A stretch of 64,000 nt of DNA from NCBI RefSeq assembly GCF_020177375.1, contig NZ_JAIWHV010000006.1:98519-162518 (forward strand). Reading direction: 5' to 3'. The notes under the pieces were generated by a model. It did no database searches, was not told where the DNA came from, and saw only the letters and a list, made by a program, of their open reading frames with translations. Both the position numbers and the translations under genes were made by a program. The stretch is from Saliphagus infecundisoli (GTDB lineage Archaea > Halobacteriota > Halobacteria > Halobacteriales > Natrialbaceae). This document shows, piece by piece, positions 9,497 through 17,952 of the stretch (position 1 is its first letter; each line of letters begins with the position of its first letter).

Positions 9497-10486
9497 ATGG
9501 GCGAAACCGAAACCGAATCACGCACGCTAGTCGAATCGGTCCGCGACGGCCTCGCCGGCGAGCTAGAGCGCGACGAGGACGTCCTGGTGATGGGCGAGGA
9601 CGTCGGCGAGAACGGCGGGGTCTTCCGGGCGACGGAGGGCCTCCACGCCGAGTTCGGCGACGACCGGGTGATCGACACCCCCCTCGCCGAATCCGGAATC
9701 GTCGGCACCGCCATCGGGATGGCCGCCTACGGACTGAAGCCGGTCGCCGAGATCCAGTTCCTCGGGTTCATCTACCCCGGATTCGACCAGATCGTCTCCC
9801 ACGCTGCACGCCTGCGAACGCGCTCGCGCGGGCGATTCACGTGTCCGATGGTCGTTCGTGCCCCCTACGGCGGGGGAATCAGGGCGCCCGAACACCACTC
9901 CGAATCGAGCGAGGCCTTCTTCGCCCACCAGCCCGGGCTCACCGTCGTCGTCCCGAGTACCCCACACGACGCTAAGGGGCTGCTCGCGAGCGCGATCCGC
10001 AGCCCCGATCCGGTGATCTTTCTCGAACCGAAGCTGATCTACCGGGCGTTCCGCGAGGACGTTCCGACCGAGCCCTACGAGGTGCCGATCGGCGAGGCCG
10101 CCGTCCGCCGCGAGGGAACGGATATTTCGGTCTACACCTGGGGCGCGATGGCCCGGCCGACGATGGAGGCTGCCGAGGAACTCGCTGGCGAGATCGACGT
10201 CGAGGTGGTCGATCTCCGGACGCTCTCGCCGCTCGATGAAGAAACGATCGTGGAGTCCTTCGAGAAGACCGGGCGGGCGGCGATCGTCCACGAGGCGCCC
10301 AAGACGGGCGGCTTTGGGGCCGAAATCGTCGCGACCCTCCAGGAGCACTCGCTGCTCTACCAGGAGGCACCCATCGAGCGCATCGCAGGGTTCGACGCGC
10401 CGTTCCCGCTGTATAGCCTGGAGGACTACTACCTGCCCGAACCGGCACGGATCACGGAGGGCATCAGGGAGGCGGTGGAGTTCTGA
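9497..10486 (+). CDS. pdhB: 2-oxoacid (pyruvate) dehydrogenase E1 component, beta subunit
   Basis: Second subunit of the E1 heterotetramer, transketolase-like. The GEDVGENGGVFRAT and DTPLAESGIVGTAIGMAAYG motifs, PYGGGIRAPEHHSES and the C-terminal transketolase domain (VDLRTLSPLDEETIVES) are all present. It has 329 residues, a normal length. Its ATG follows the pdhA stop after one base, and its stop overlaps the pdhC start (TGATG), so the three genes are probably translationally coupled. Confidence 0.95.
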   Translation: MGETETESRTLVESVRDGLAGELERDEDVLVMGEDVGENGGVFRATEGLHAEFGDDRVIDTPLAESGIVGTAIGMAAYGLKPVAEIQFLGFIYPGFDQIVSHAARLRTRSRGRFTCPMVVRAPYGGGIRAPEHHSESSEAFFAHQPGLTVVVPSTPHDAKGLLASAIRSPDPVIFLEPKLIYRAFREDVPTEPYEVPIGEAAVRREGTDISVYTWGAMARPTMEAAEELAGEIDVEVVDLRTLSPLDEETIVESFEKTGRAAIVHEAPKTGGFGAEIVATLQEHSLLYQEAPIERIAGFDAPFPLYSLEDYYLPEPARITEGIREAVEF

Positions 10487-12063
10487 TGGTCCGGGAGTTC
10501 ACACTCCCCGACGTCGGGGAGGGAGTCGCGGAGGGCGAACTGGTCTCCTGGTTCGTCGAGGAAGGCGACGCCGTGAGCGAGGACCAGCCCGTCGCCGAGG
10601 TCGAGACCGACAAGGCCCTCGTCGAGGTCCCCTCGCCCGTAAACGGCACCGTCCGAACGCTCCACGCAGAGCCGGGCGAGGTCGTCCCCGTCGGGGACGT
10701 GATCGTCACGTTCGACGTCGAGGGCGAGTCCGCCGCGGAAACCGAAGCACCGACGACTGAAAACGGCGAACACCGCGACGAATCGACCGACGACGAGAGC
10801 GAGGAAACCGCGAGGGTCGAATCGAAATCCGAGGGGGAGCCCGAGACGCCCGACGACCGGGTGTTCGTCCCGCCACGGCTCCGCCGGCGCGCCCGCGAGG
10901 AGGGGGTAGACCTCGGCTCGATCGCGGGAAGCGGTCCCGGCGGCCGGGTGACGGAGGCCGACGTATACGTCGCCCTCCGTGACGACTTCGAGGCCCGTGA
11001 GACGACTCCCGCGACCGACGAGGGCGGTTCGGAGACGACCGAAGCGACGGCGACGGGCGCGGTCGCCGAGGCCGACACCGAGCCCGCAGCCGGAACGGCA
11101 CCGACGACGGCCGCCGGGAGGGCGGGTGGAGAGGGTGCCGACCGCGACCGCACCCTCGCGGCGCCGGCGACCCGCCGGGTCGCCCGCGAGGAGGGCGTAG
11201 ATCTGAATCGGGTGCCGGCGAGCGACCGGCGCGACGGCGAGGCGTTCGTCACGCCCGAGGCCGTCCAGGAGTACGCTGCGGCCCAGAGGGAGGCCCAGGA
11301 GGCCGACGCCCGGGCCGTCGCCGGCGGTCCGGCGAGTGACGAGGCGGGCGCCCGCGAGACCCGCACGCCGTTCTCGGGGGTCCGGAAACGGATCGCGGAG
11401 GCGATGGTCGAGTCGAAGTACTCCGCACCCCACGTCACCCACCACGACGCAGTCGACGTCACCGAACTCGTCGCCACGCGCGAGCGGCTCAAACCCGTCG
11501 CCGAGGAGCGGGGCATCTCCCTGACCTACATGCCGTTCGTGATGAAGGCGGTCGTCGCCGCCCTCGAGGCATTCCCCGAGATGAACGCGATGATCGACGA
11601 AGAGACGGACGAGATCGTCGAGAAGCACTACTACAACGTCGGCGTGGCGACGGCGACCGACGTCGGCCTGATGGTTCCAGTCATAGAGGACGTAGACCGG
11701 AAGGGACTGCTCCAGCTCTCCTCGGAGATGAACGAACTGGTCTCCCGGGCCCGCGAGCGCTCGATCAGCCCCGACGAACTCCGGGGGTCGACCTTTACCG
11801 TGACGAACGTCGGCGGCATCGGCGGCGAGTACGCCACCCCGATCATCAACTACCCCGAGGCCGCGATCCTCGCGATGGGCGAGATCAAACGCAAGCCCCG
11901 CGTGGTCGAAGGTGAGGACGGCGAGGAGACGATCGAACCACGGTCGGTGATGACCCTGTCGCTGTCGTTCGACCACCGGCTGATCGACGGCGCGACCGGC
12001 GCGCGCTTTACCAACGAGGTCATGCGGTATCTAGAGAACCCAGACCTGCTCCTGCTGGAGTAG
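10486..12063 (+). CDS. pdhC: Dihydrolipoamide acyltransferase (E2) with two subunit-binding domains
   Basis: Core acyltransferase that carries the acyl group on a swinging lipoyl arm and transfers it to CoA. Residues 1-80 form one lipoyl domain with the modified lysine K43 in ETDKALVEV. An acidic linker follows. A peripheral subunit-binding domain lies at about 127-165 (PPRLRRRAREEGVDLGSIAG) and a second similar segment at about 225-265 (APATRRVAREEGVDLNRVPA). The catalytic domain fills the C-terminus and has the HRLIDG motif with active-site H497. Length is 525 residues. Two binding domains is more than the usual one; the second lacks the GPGGRV loop of the first. Confidence 0.95.
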   Translation: MVREFTLPDVGEGVAEGELVSWFVEEGDAVSEDQPVAEVETDKALVEVPSPVNGTVRTLHAEPGEVVPVGDVIVTFDVEGESAAETEAPTTENGEHRDESTDDESEETARVESKSEGEPETPDDRVFVPPRLRRRAREEGVDLGSIAGSGPGGRVTEADVYVALRDDFEARETTPATDEGGSETTEATATGAVAEADTEPAAGTAPTTAAGRAGGEGADRDRTLAAPATRRVAREEGVDLNRVPASDRRDGEAFVTPEAVQEYAAAQREAQEADARAVAGGPASDEAGARETRTPFSGVRKRIAEAMVESKYSAPHVTHHDAVDVTELVATRERLKPVAEERGISLTYMPFVMKAVVAALEAFPEMNAMIDEETDEIVEKHYYNVGVATATDVGLMVPVIEDVDRKGLLQLSSEMNELVSRARERSISPDELRGSTFTVTNVGGIGGEYATPIINYPEAAILAMGEIKRKPRVVEGEDGEETIEPRSVMTLSLSFDHRLIDGATGARFTNEVMRYLENPDLLLLE

Positions 12064-12088
12064 GGGAAACTCGCGGCAATTCCTGCGA

Positions 12089-12096
12089 TTTTATAC
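12089..12096 (+). promoter_or_regulatory. TATA box of lpdA
   Basis: TTTTATAC lies about 25-32 bases before the lpdA ATG at 12121, a spacing that suggests an independent, nearly leaderless transcript in addition to any read-through from pdhABC. Confidence 0.5.
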
Positions 12097-12120
12097 GGTC
12101 GGCGGGCGAGGAAGGAACCA

Positions 12121-13596
12121 ATGGTCGTCGGAGACGTCACAACCGGAACGGACGTGTTGGTGATCGGCGGCGGGCCCGCGGGGTATACGGCCGCGATACG
12201 GGCCGGACAGCTTGATCTGGACGTGACCCTGGTCGAGCGGGAGGCCTACGGCGGCACCTGCCTCAATCACGGCTGCATCCCCTCGAAGGCGCTCATCACG
12301 GCGAGCGACCTCGCCTACGAGGCGGGCCACGCCGAGGAGATGGGGATCCACGCCGACCCCGCGATAGACCTCTCGGGGATGGTCAACTGGAAGGACGGGG
12401 TCGTCGATCAGCTGACGGGCGGCGTCGAGAAGCTCTGCAAAGCAAACGGCGTCGATCTGATGGAGGGCACTGCCCGGTTCGCCGACGAGGGAACGGTCCG
12501 GGTCTCTCACGACGGCGACGGCCAGGGCTCGGAGTCGGTGTCCTTCGAACACGCCATCGTCGCGACGGGCTCCCGACCGGTCGAAATCCCGAACTTCGCG
12601 TTCGACGACGAGCCCGTCCTCGACTCGCGGCAGGCGCTCGCGCTCGATTCAGTCCCCGACTCGCTGGTCGTCGTCGGCGCGGGCTACATCGGGATGGAAC
12701 TCGCGGGCGTCTTCGCGAAACTCGGGACCGATGTGACGGTCGTCGAGATGCTCGCGGGGATCATGCCGGGCTACGAACGCGACCTCGTCCGTCCGGTGAA
12801 ATCGCGTGCCGAGGACCTCGGGATCGACTTTCACTTCGAACGGACCGCGACGGAGTGGGAGGACGCGAAGGACGGAATCCGGATCCACACCGAGCCCGCG
12901 GGCCAGGCGGCCGCCGATGGGGGTGGCCCGGCGGAGACAGCGGACGAATCCGACGCCGAGGACGAACTCGCGTTCGAAGCCGACCACGTCCTCGTCGCGG
13001 TCGGGCGTGCGCCGGTCACGGACACGCTCGACCTCGAAAACGCCGGAATCGAGACCGACGAGCGGGGCTTTATCCCGACCGACGACCGCGCCCGGACGGA
13101 GGTCGATGGGATCCTCGCCGTCGGCGACGTCGCCGGCGAGCCGATGCTCGCCCACAAGGGCAGTGCCGAAGGGAAGGTCGCCGCCGAAGTCGCGGCCGGG
13201 GAGCCAGAGGCGATCGACTATCAGGCGATGCCCGCGGCCGTCTTCACCGACCCCGAGATCGCGACCGTCGGCCTCACCGAGGCCAAAGCCGAGGATGCAG
13301 GCTACGACCCTCTGATAGGAAAATTCCCGTTCCGGGCAAGCGGCCGGGCGCTGACGGTCGGCGAGACCGACGGCTTCGTCCGGATCGTCGCCGACGACGA
13401 GGGCTACCTGCTCGGTGCGGCGATCGTCGGCCCCGAGGCCTCCGAGCTGATCGCCGAACTCGGCCTCGCGATCGAACTCGGCGCGACCCTAGAGGACGTC
13501 GCGTCGACGGTCCACACCCATCCCACCCTCGCCGAGGCGACGATGGAGGCCGCCGAGAACGCGCTGGGTCAGGCGATCCACACGCTGAATCGCTGA
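12121..13596 (+). CDS. lpdA: Dihydrolipoyl dehydrogenase (E3)
   Basis: FAD-dependent disulfide oxidoreductase that reoxidises the dihydrolipoyl groups of E2 and reduces NAD+. The FAD-binding GGGPAG lies at residues 16-21. The redox-active cysteines are C47 and C52 (GGTCLNHGCIPSK). The NAD-binding GAGYIGMELAG and the C-terminal VHTHPTLAEA with the active-site His and Glu are present. An acidic insert (about residues 260-282) breaks the NAD domain, common in haloarchaeal versions. It lies 57 bases after pdhC with its own TATA-like box. It may also serve other lipoyl complexes. Confidence 0.96.
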   Translation: MVVGDVTTGTDVLVIGGGPAGYTAAIRAGQLDLDVTLVEREAYGGTCLNHGCIPSKALITASDLAYEAGHAEEMGIHADPAIDLSGMVNWKDGVVDQLTGGVEKLCKANGVDLMEGTARFADEGTVRVSHDGDGQGSESVSFEHAIVATGSRPVEIPNFAFDDEPVLDSRQALALDSVPDSLVVVGAGYIGMELAGVFAKLGTDVTVVEMLAGIMPGYERDLVRPVKSRAEDLGIDFHFERTATEWEDAKDGIRIHTEPAGQAAADGGGPAETADESDAEDELAFEADHVLVAVGRAPVTDTLDLENAGIETDERGFIPTDDRARTEVDGILAVGDVAGEPMLAHKGSAEGKVAAEVAAGEPEAIDYQAMPAAVFTDPEIATVGLTEAKAEDAGYDPLIGKFPFRASGRALTVGETDGFVRIVADDEGYLLGAAIVGPEASELIAELGLAIELGATLEDVASTVHTHPTLAEATMEAAENALGQAIHTLNR

Positions 13597-13634
13597 CGGT
13601 AACCGTTTTCACTCCGCTGGCAGTTTCTCCGATA

Positions 13635-14477
13635 ATGCCGGAACGAACGCTCGTCGTCGGTACGAGCGGTTTCCTGGGGTCCGAAGTGACCCGTCAGCTC
13701 CGGGACGCCGACACTGACGTGGTCGGCACCGTTCACGAAGGGAAGGTCCCGATATCCGGGGTCGAGACGGTCGGGTACGACTTCTGGAACGACGATCTCG
13801 GGACGATACTCGACACGGAGGGGATCGAACGGGTCATCTTCGTAGCGACCGTCGAGCGGGGGGACGGCCGGAATCGGGGGCTCTTCGACCGATCTCTCGA
13901 TCGGTTCGTGGACGCCTGTCGCGACCGGCGGGTCGTCTACGTCTCGACGGACGCCGTTTTCGACGGTGCTGACGGCCCGTACGACGAGGGTAGCGATCCG
14001 TCTCCGGCGAGCGAGTACGGACGGCGCGTCCGGGCGTTCGAACGGGTCCTCGAAGATCACTGTCCCGACCACTGTATCGTCCGGCCGAGTTACCTCTATG
14101 GCTTCTCCGGGGGAACGCTCGATCCTCGACTCGCGGCTACGCGTGAGCGGATCCGTGACGGCGAGACGGTCGCGTACTTCGAGGACGCCTACAAGAGCCC
14201 GATCTCGATCGGCGACGCGGCCGAAATCGTCACCGACCTCACCCGCCACGAGGTGACTGGCGTCGTTCACGCCGCCGCCCCCAGAACGAGCATCCACGAG
14301 TTCCATCGGGCGGCGATGGACGCGCTCGACGAGCCCGCAGGACGGGTCGTCCCGGAATCGGTTCCTCCCGAGTCCGACTACCCGCGCGATACGTCGCTCG
14401 TCTCGGGCCGGCTCGAGTCGGTCCTTGGAGCCGACCCGGGACCGGTTTCGGAGGCTCTCGAACGGTCGAGGCCCTGA
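13635..14477 (+). CDS. NAD(P)-dependent reductase, RmlD-like (SDR family)
   Basis: A 280-residue Rossmann-fold protein related to dTDP-4-dehydrorhamnose reductase. The N-terminal nucleotide-binding stretch is VVGTSGFLGSEVTRQL. VYVSTDAVFDG corresponds to the catalytic Ser/Thr segment, and the YGRR near residue 137 sits at the usual YxxxK position, with arginine instead of lysine. The absence of the lysine makes classical dehydrogenase chemistry uncertain. It follows lpdA by 38 bases on the same strand, without a functional link I can name. Substrate is unknown. Confidence 0.75.
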   Translation: MPERTLVVGTSGFLGSEVTRQLRDADTDVVGTVHEGKVPISGVETVGYDFWNDDLGTILDTEGIERVIFVATVERGDGRNRGLFDRSLDRFVDACRDRRVVYVSTDAVFDGADGPYDEGSDPSPASEYGRRVRAFERVLEDHCPDHCIVRPSYLYGFSGGTLDPRLAATRERIRDGETVAYFEDAYKSPISIGDAAEIVTDLTRHEVTGVVHAAAPRTSIHEFHRAAMDALDEPAGRVVPESVPPESDYPRDTSLVSGRLESVLGADPGPVSEALERSRP

Positions 14478-14561
14478 TTCGGACGATCGGTTACAGGTCA
14501 TTGCACCGCCGGTCGAAACACGGCACTTCGATCGACCGGTACATCGTTGTCACCGACCGTA

Positions 14562-15005
14562 TCAGACGACGTCGACGGCGCCTTTCATCCCCTGGCGTTC
14601 GTGAGGCGTACAGATGTAGGCGTACCTACCCTCCGCCTCGAACTTGTGTTCGAACGTGTGACCCGCCTCCCCGGTCTGGTCGCTCTCGAAGGTGCCCTCG
14701 CGTTCGACGACGTTGTGGCGGCCGCCCGCCCCGGTCCACTCCCAGACGACGGTCGTTCCCCGGTCGACCCGGATCGCTGTCGGGAAAAAGGCGAGGCCGT
14801 CCCTGCCGGCACCGACCTCGACGCCCGTCTCTCCCTCCCCGGTCCGGTCGACCGTCCCGGGATGGTCGGCGTTTCCGAGCCAGCCGCCGTAGTCGGGTTC
14901 GTTCTCGACCATCTCCTCGTCGGCGTAGGGGTCGTCCTCGCCGAGACAGCCCGCGAGCGCGAACGCGCAGGCGACGAGGAGGGGGCGTCGCGAGGTCGAT
15001 CGCAT
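14562..15005 (-). CDS. Halocyanin-type blue copper lipoprotein
   Basis: Membrane-anchored type 1 copper protein that carries electrons outside the membrane. The start MRSTSRRP gives an export signal ending in the lipobox LAGC, followed by an acidic spacer. The cupredoxin domain has the copper ligands: His in GGRHNVVE, and Cys, His and Met in YICTPHERQGMKG. At 147 residues it is the usual size for halocyanin. The open frame extends upstream, but the lipoprotein signal places the start here. It lies 70 bases downstream of the Cas4-like gene on the same strand. Confidence 0.92.
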   Translation of the reverse strand: MRSTSRRPLLVACAFALAGCLGEDDPYADEEMVENEPDYGGWLGNADHPGTVDRTGEGETGVEVGAGRDGLAFFPTAIRVDRGTTVVWEWTGAGGRHNVVEREGTFESDQTGEAGHTFEHKFEAEGRYAYICTPHERQGMKGAVDVV

Positions 15006-15075
15006 ATCCCCGTTTTCGGGGCCGGCGCCATCACGGTTTCGAGCCCGCCCGGCGTACCCGACCCGCCGGGGCCGG

Positions 15076-15783
15076 TCAGCCGAGACCGAGCAGCGACCGC
15101 ACCGTCCGGGTGCGGACGCCACACTCGTCGGCGTACTCGTAGTGCTCGCACTTCGAGCGGTTGGTGGTCCGCTCGGGCAACCCCTCCATCCCGCGGACGG
15201 TCGAGAGCGTCTGGCGGTACTCGGCCTTCCGGCGGGTCGAGAGCGTGATCCGACGGATCACGCCGTAGCGAGGGTACTCTACGCAGGCGGTCTCGATCCG
15301 TTGCTGGCGGTCCCAGGCCAGGGCCTTCGCCGCCGCGACGGCGTGGACCGACTGGGCGTGCCAGACACCCTGTTCGGGTGGCTCCCCGACCGAGACTATC
15401 GAGGGCTCGAGGGGCTCCTCGAGCACCTTGTGGACGATCCCGTGGCAGTCCTTGCCCGCGACGTAGACGTCCCGCGCCGCGGGGTCGCGGATCGCCTCCC
15501 ACCGACCGCTCTCCTCGAGCCGGTTCCGGGTGGCCTCGAGGGTCCGGCGGTACGCCGGGGGATCGACCGCGACCGGTTCGGCCGCGAGGTCGGCGTCGTC
15601 GGCCGCCAGCAGGTCCGAATACCGGACGGCGAGCGACCGCCGGTCGCCCACCTCGGGAGGCGGTTCGCGGTCGTCCTCCCGATCCCGGTAGTAGTACTTT
15701 CGGGGGCAGTAGGCGGCCGTGCCGAGGTCACTGAGCGCGACCAGCGAACCGTCGTCCGCGGGAGTCACGGGGCGTCTGGCCAC
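15076..15783 (-). CDS. Stand-alone Cas4-like PD-(D/E)XK nuclease
   Basis: Resembles the Dna2/Cas4 exonuclease family with an iron-sulfur cluster. The N-terminal TAAYCPRKYYY carries the first cluster cysteine. The C-terminal CEHYEYADECGVR carries the remaining cysteines (only two clear ones). IETACVEYPRYGVIRRI fits the catalytic beta strands. Length is 235 residues, slightly longer than typical Cas4. No other cas gene or CRISPR array is visible in the window, so this is a solo Cas4. Such proteins occur widely in haloarchaea, with roles proposed in DNA repair or in mobile elements. Nuclease activity is inferred. Confidence 0.7.
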   Translation of the reverse strand: MARRPVTPADDGSLVALSDLGTAAYCPRKYYYRDREDDREPPPEVGDRRSLAVRYSDLLAADDADLAAEPVAVDPPAYRRTLEATRNRLEESGRWEAIRDPAARDVYVAGKDCHGIVHKVLEEPLEPSIVSVGEPPEQGVWHAQSVHAVAAAKALAWDRQQRIETACVEYPRYGVIRRITLSTRRKAEYRQTLSTVRGMEGLPERTTNRSKCEHYEYADECGVRTRTVRSLLGLG

Positions 15784-16014
15784 CCGATCGTATAAAACCC
15801 GCGGACGGAGTGGATCGGTCGCGGACTCCCGCTCGTGGCGGTCCGTCAGGGGGATCGGCCCGCGGCCGGAACCATCGTCGACAGGTTTACCAGTCGGTAC
15901 TCCGACTCCCTACAGGAGCGTGCGGTACGGTTCCATCCATCGTACCGTGGGCGGCCCGGCGGGAATCATGACATTCGAACGCATGCGGCGACTCGGCGAC
16001 GCCGGAGAGGGGCC

Positions 16015-17223
16015 ATGAGCAGACGGATACTCGAGGGCGTGACCGTTCTGGATCTCTCGACGTTCGTCACCGGTGGCTTCTGCTCGGCGATGCTCGCCAA
16101 CCAGGGCGCGGAGGTCCTCAAGGTCGAACAACCCGGCTACGGCGACGCCATCCGCCACTCCGGACCGCCCTTCGTCGAGGGCGAATCGCCGTACTACTGG
16201 ACGCTGAACTACGGGAAGAAGAGCCTCGAACTCGACCTGAAGGAGCCCCGGGCACGGGAGGCGCTGTACGAGTTGGTCGAGGAAACCGATGTTTTCGTCC
16301 AGAACTTCCGGCCGGGCACCGCAGAACGTCTGGAGGTCGATTACGACACGATCGCCGAGCACAACGAGGACGTGATCTACCTCGCCATATCGGCGTTCGG
16401 CCAGACGGGTCCCTGGCGCAAACGCTCGGGGTACGACCTGCTGATCCAGGGGATGAGCGGGATCATGAGCGTCACCGGCGAGGCCGAGCGCCAGCCGGTG
16501 AAAGTCGGCCTGCCGATGACGGACCTGATCACCGCGATGTGGGCCGCCTTCGGCGCGACGACCGCGCTCTACCGCCGCGAGCGCACCGGCGAGGGCGAGT
16601 ACGTCGATCTCGGGATGCTCGAGGCGACGCTGCCCTGGCTCACCAAACAGGCCGGGATGGCCTTCGCCGGCGAGAAGACCGGACGGATGGGGACGAAAGA
16701 TCCCGTTCTCGCGCCCTACCAGACCTACGAAACCGCGGACGGCTACCTCAACGTCTGTGTCCTCAACGAGAAGCTCTGGGCCGAACTCTGTGGGGCCATC
16801 GACCGCCCCGACCTCCCCGAGGACGACCGCTTCGAGACGAACGCAGACCGGGTCGAACACGTCGAGGAACTCGAAGCCGAGCTGGAGGCGACCCTCCGTG
16901 AACGGACGACCGAGGAGTGGATCGAGGTCATCGCCGAGGACGCCGGAGTTCCGGCCGGGCCGGTCTACGACGTCGAGGAGGCTCTGAACAATCCCCAGAT
17001 CGAGGCCCGGGGGACGATCACCGAACTCGAGCATCCCGAACTCGGGACGATCCCGGTGATCGAACACCCGCTGAAGTTCGAGGGCGCCGACAGCGGCTTC
17101 GAACTCCCGCCGCCGCTGTTAGGCGAGCACAACCGCGAGGTGTTCCGGGAACTTGGCTACTCCGAAGGAGAGATCGACGAACTGGCCGAGGCGGGCGTTT
17201 TCGGGGACGACGGCGGGGAGTGA
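16015..17223 (+). CDS. CaiB/BaiF family (class III) CoA-transferase
   Basis: Transfers CoA between organic acids through an aspartyl-CoA intermediate. The N-terminal LEGVTVLDLSTFVTGGFCSAMLANQGAEVLKVE and FGQTGPWRKRSGYDLLIQGMSG are hallmarks; the catalytic aspartate is the D of SGYD. Length is 402 residues, typical. GGAGAGG five bases before the ATG supports this start. It is convergent with the TetR regulator gene. The pair lies next to an amidohydrolase and a fumarylacetoacetase-family gene, suggesting a catabolic locus. The acids it acts on are unknown. Confidence 0.93.
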   Translation: MSRRILEGVTVLDLSTFVTGGFCSAMLANQGAEVLKVEQPGYGDAIRHSGPPFVEGESPYYWTLNYGKKSLELDLKEPRAREALYELVEETDVFVQNFRPGTAERLEVDYDTIAEHNEDVIYLAISAFGQTGPWRKRSGYDLLIQGMSGIMSVTGEAERQPVKVGLPMTDLITAMWAAFGATTALYRRERTGEGEYVDLGMLEATLPWLTKQAGMAFAGEKTGRMGTKDPVLAPYQTYETADGYLNVCVLNEKLWAELCGAIDRPDLPEDDRFETNADRVEHVEELEAELEATLRERTTEEWIEVIAEDAGVPAGPVYDVEEALNNPQIEARGTITELEHPELGTIPVIEHPLKFEGADSGFELPPPLLGEHNREVFRELGYSEGEIDELAEAGVFGDDGGE

Positions 17224-17233
17224 AGTTCACCAG

Positions 17234-17848
17234 TCAGTCGTCGGCGGACAGCGAGTCGAGGACGAACTCGTCGATGGCCCGGCGGGCCTGTTCGGGGGCG
17301 TCCTCGTGGCCCAGCGCGATCCGGCGCCCGCGGGCGGCGTGGATGACGTCCGTGAGGAGTTGGCCCATCAGTTCGGCGTCGACGGCGCGGAACTCCCCCT
17401 CTTCTATTCCCCGCTCGACGACCTCGACAACGCTGCCCCGGATCCGGTCGTAGTGGTCGTCGAACAGCGCCCGGTGGTCGTCGTCGTTCTGGGCGTAGGT
17501 GTAGAGTTCGTGGTAGACCTTCATCCGGTCCCAGTGGCCGAACTCCTCGAACTCCGGGCCGAACAGACACTGGTCGATCCGGGCGTCGAGTTCCGTCCTC
17601 GGGTCGGCGTCCTCCTCGACCTCGACGCTTCCCTCGTACTGGTCGATGACGTACTCGAGAAACGAAGACATCAGGTCGTGCTTGCCGTCGAAGTGGTAGT
17701 GGATGACCTGTCTCGTGAGATCCATCTCCTCGCCGATGTCGCGCATCCGGAAGTCCGTATAGCCGTGCTCGCTCAGCGCGCGGAAGGTCGCCTCCATGAT
17801 CACGTCCTCGGTGTCCTTCGCCGAGACCGTCTCGCCGGGGTCGCTCAT
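17234..17848 (-). CDS. TetR family transcriptional regulator
   Basis: A 204-residue one-component regulator. The N-terminal helix-turn-helix is clear (IMEATFRALSEHGYTDFRMRDIGEEMDLTR, read in parts), followed by a helical ligand domain. I start at MSDPGETV; a GTG/ATG option eight codons upstream exists. It is convergent with the CoA-transferase gene and divergent from the amidohydrolase gene, with half-site repeats in the shared spacer. It likely controls this neighbourhood and responds to a small molecule, as TetR proteins do. Both points are inference. Confidence 0.9.
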   Translation of the reverse strand: MSDPGETVSAKDTEDVIMEATFRALSEHGYTDFRMRDIGEEMDLTRQVIHYHFDGKHDLMSSFLEYVIDQYEGSVEVEEDADPRTELDARIDQCLFGPEFEEFGHWDRMKVYHELYTYAQNDDDHRALFDDHYDRIRGSVVEVVERGIEEGEFRAVDAELMGQLLTDVIHAARGRRIALGHEDAPEQARRAIDEFVLDSLSADD

Positions 17849-17903
17849 ACCGACTCTCGTAGAGAGACCCACATAACACGAACGTTCCGATCCATCGCGT
17901 CCC

Positions 17904-17926
17904 TTACCGGGCGGTAAAGTTTTACC
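17904..17926. promoter_or_regulatory. Candidate TetR operator
   Basis: Three copies of one half-site alternate in orientation: TTACC (17904-17908), GGTAAA (17913-17918) and TTTACC (17921-17926). The last two form a near-palindrome with a two-base spacer; the first two form another with a four-base spacer. They lie in the spacer between the divergent TetR and amidohydrolase genes, near where the amidohydrolase promoter should be. Confidence 0.5.
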
Positions 17927-17952
17927 CTCGCGGTCAGATTACCGTACCGCCC

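Noticed and set aside
10429..11976. Minus-strand open frame of 515 codons antisense to E2
   Set aside because: The E2 frame on the plus strand has clear lipoyl and catalytic motifs, and this frame has none.
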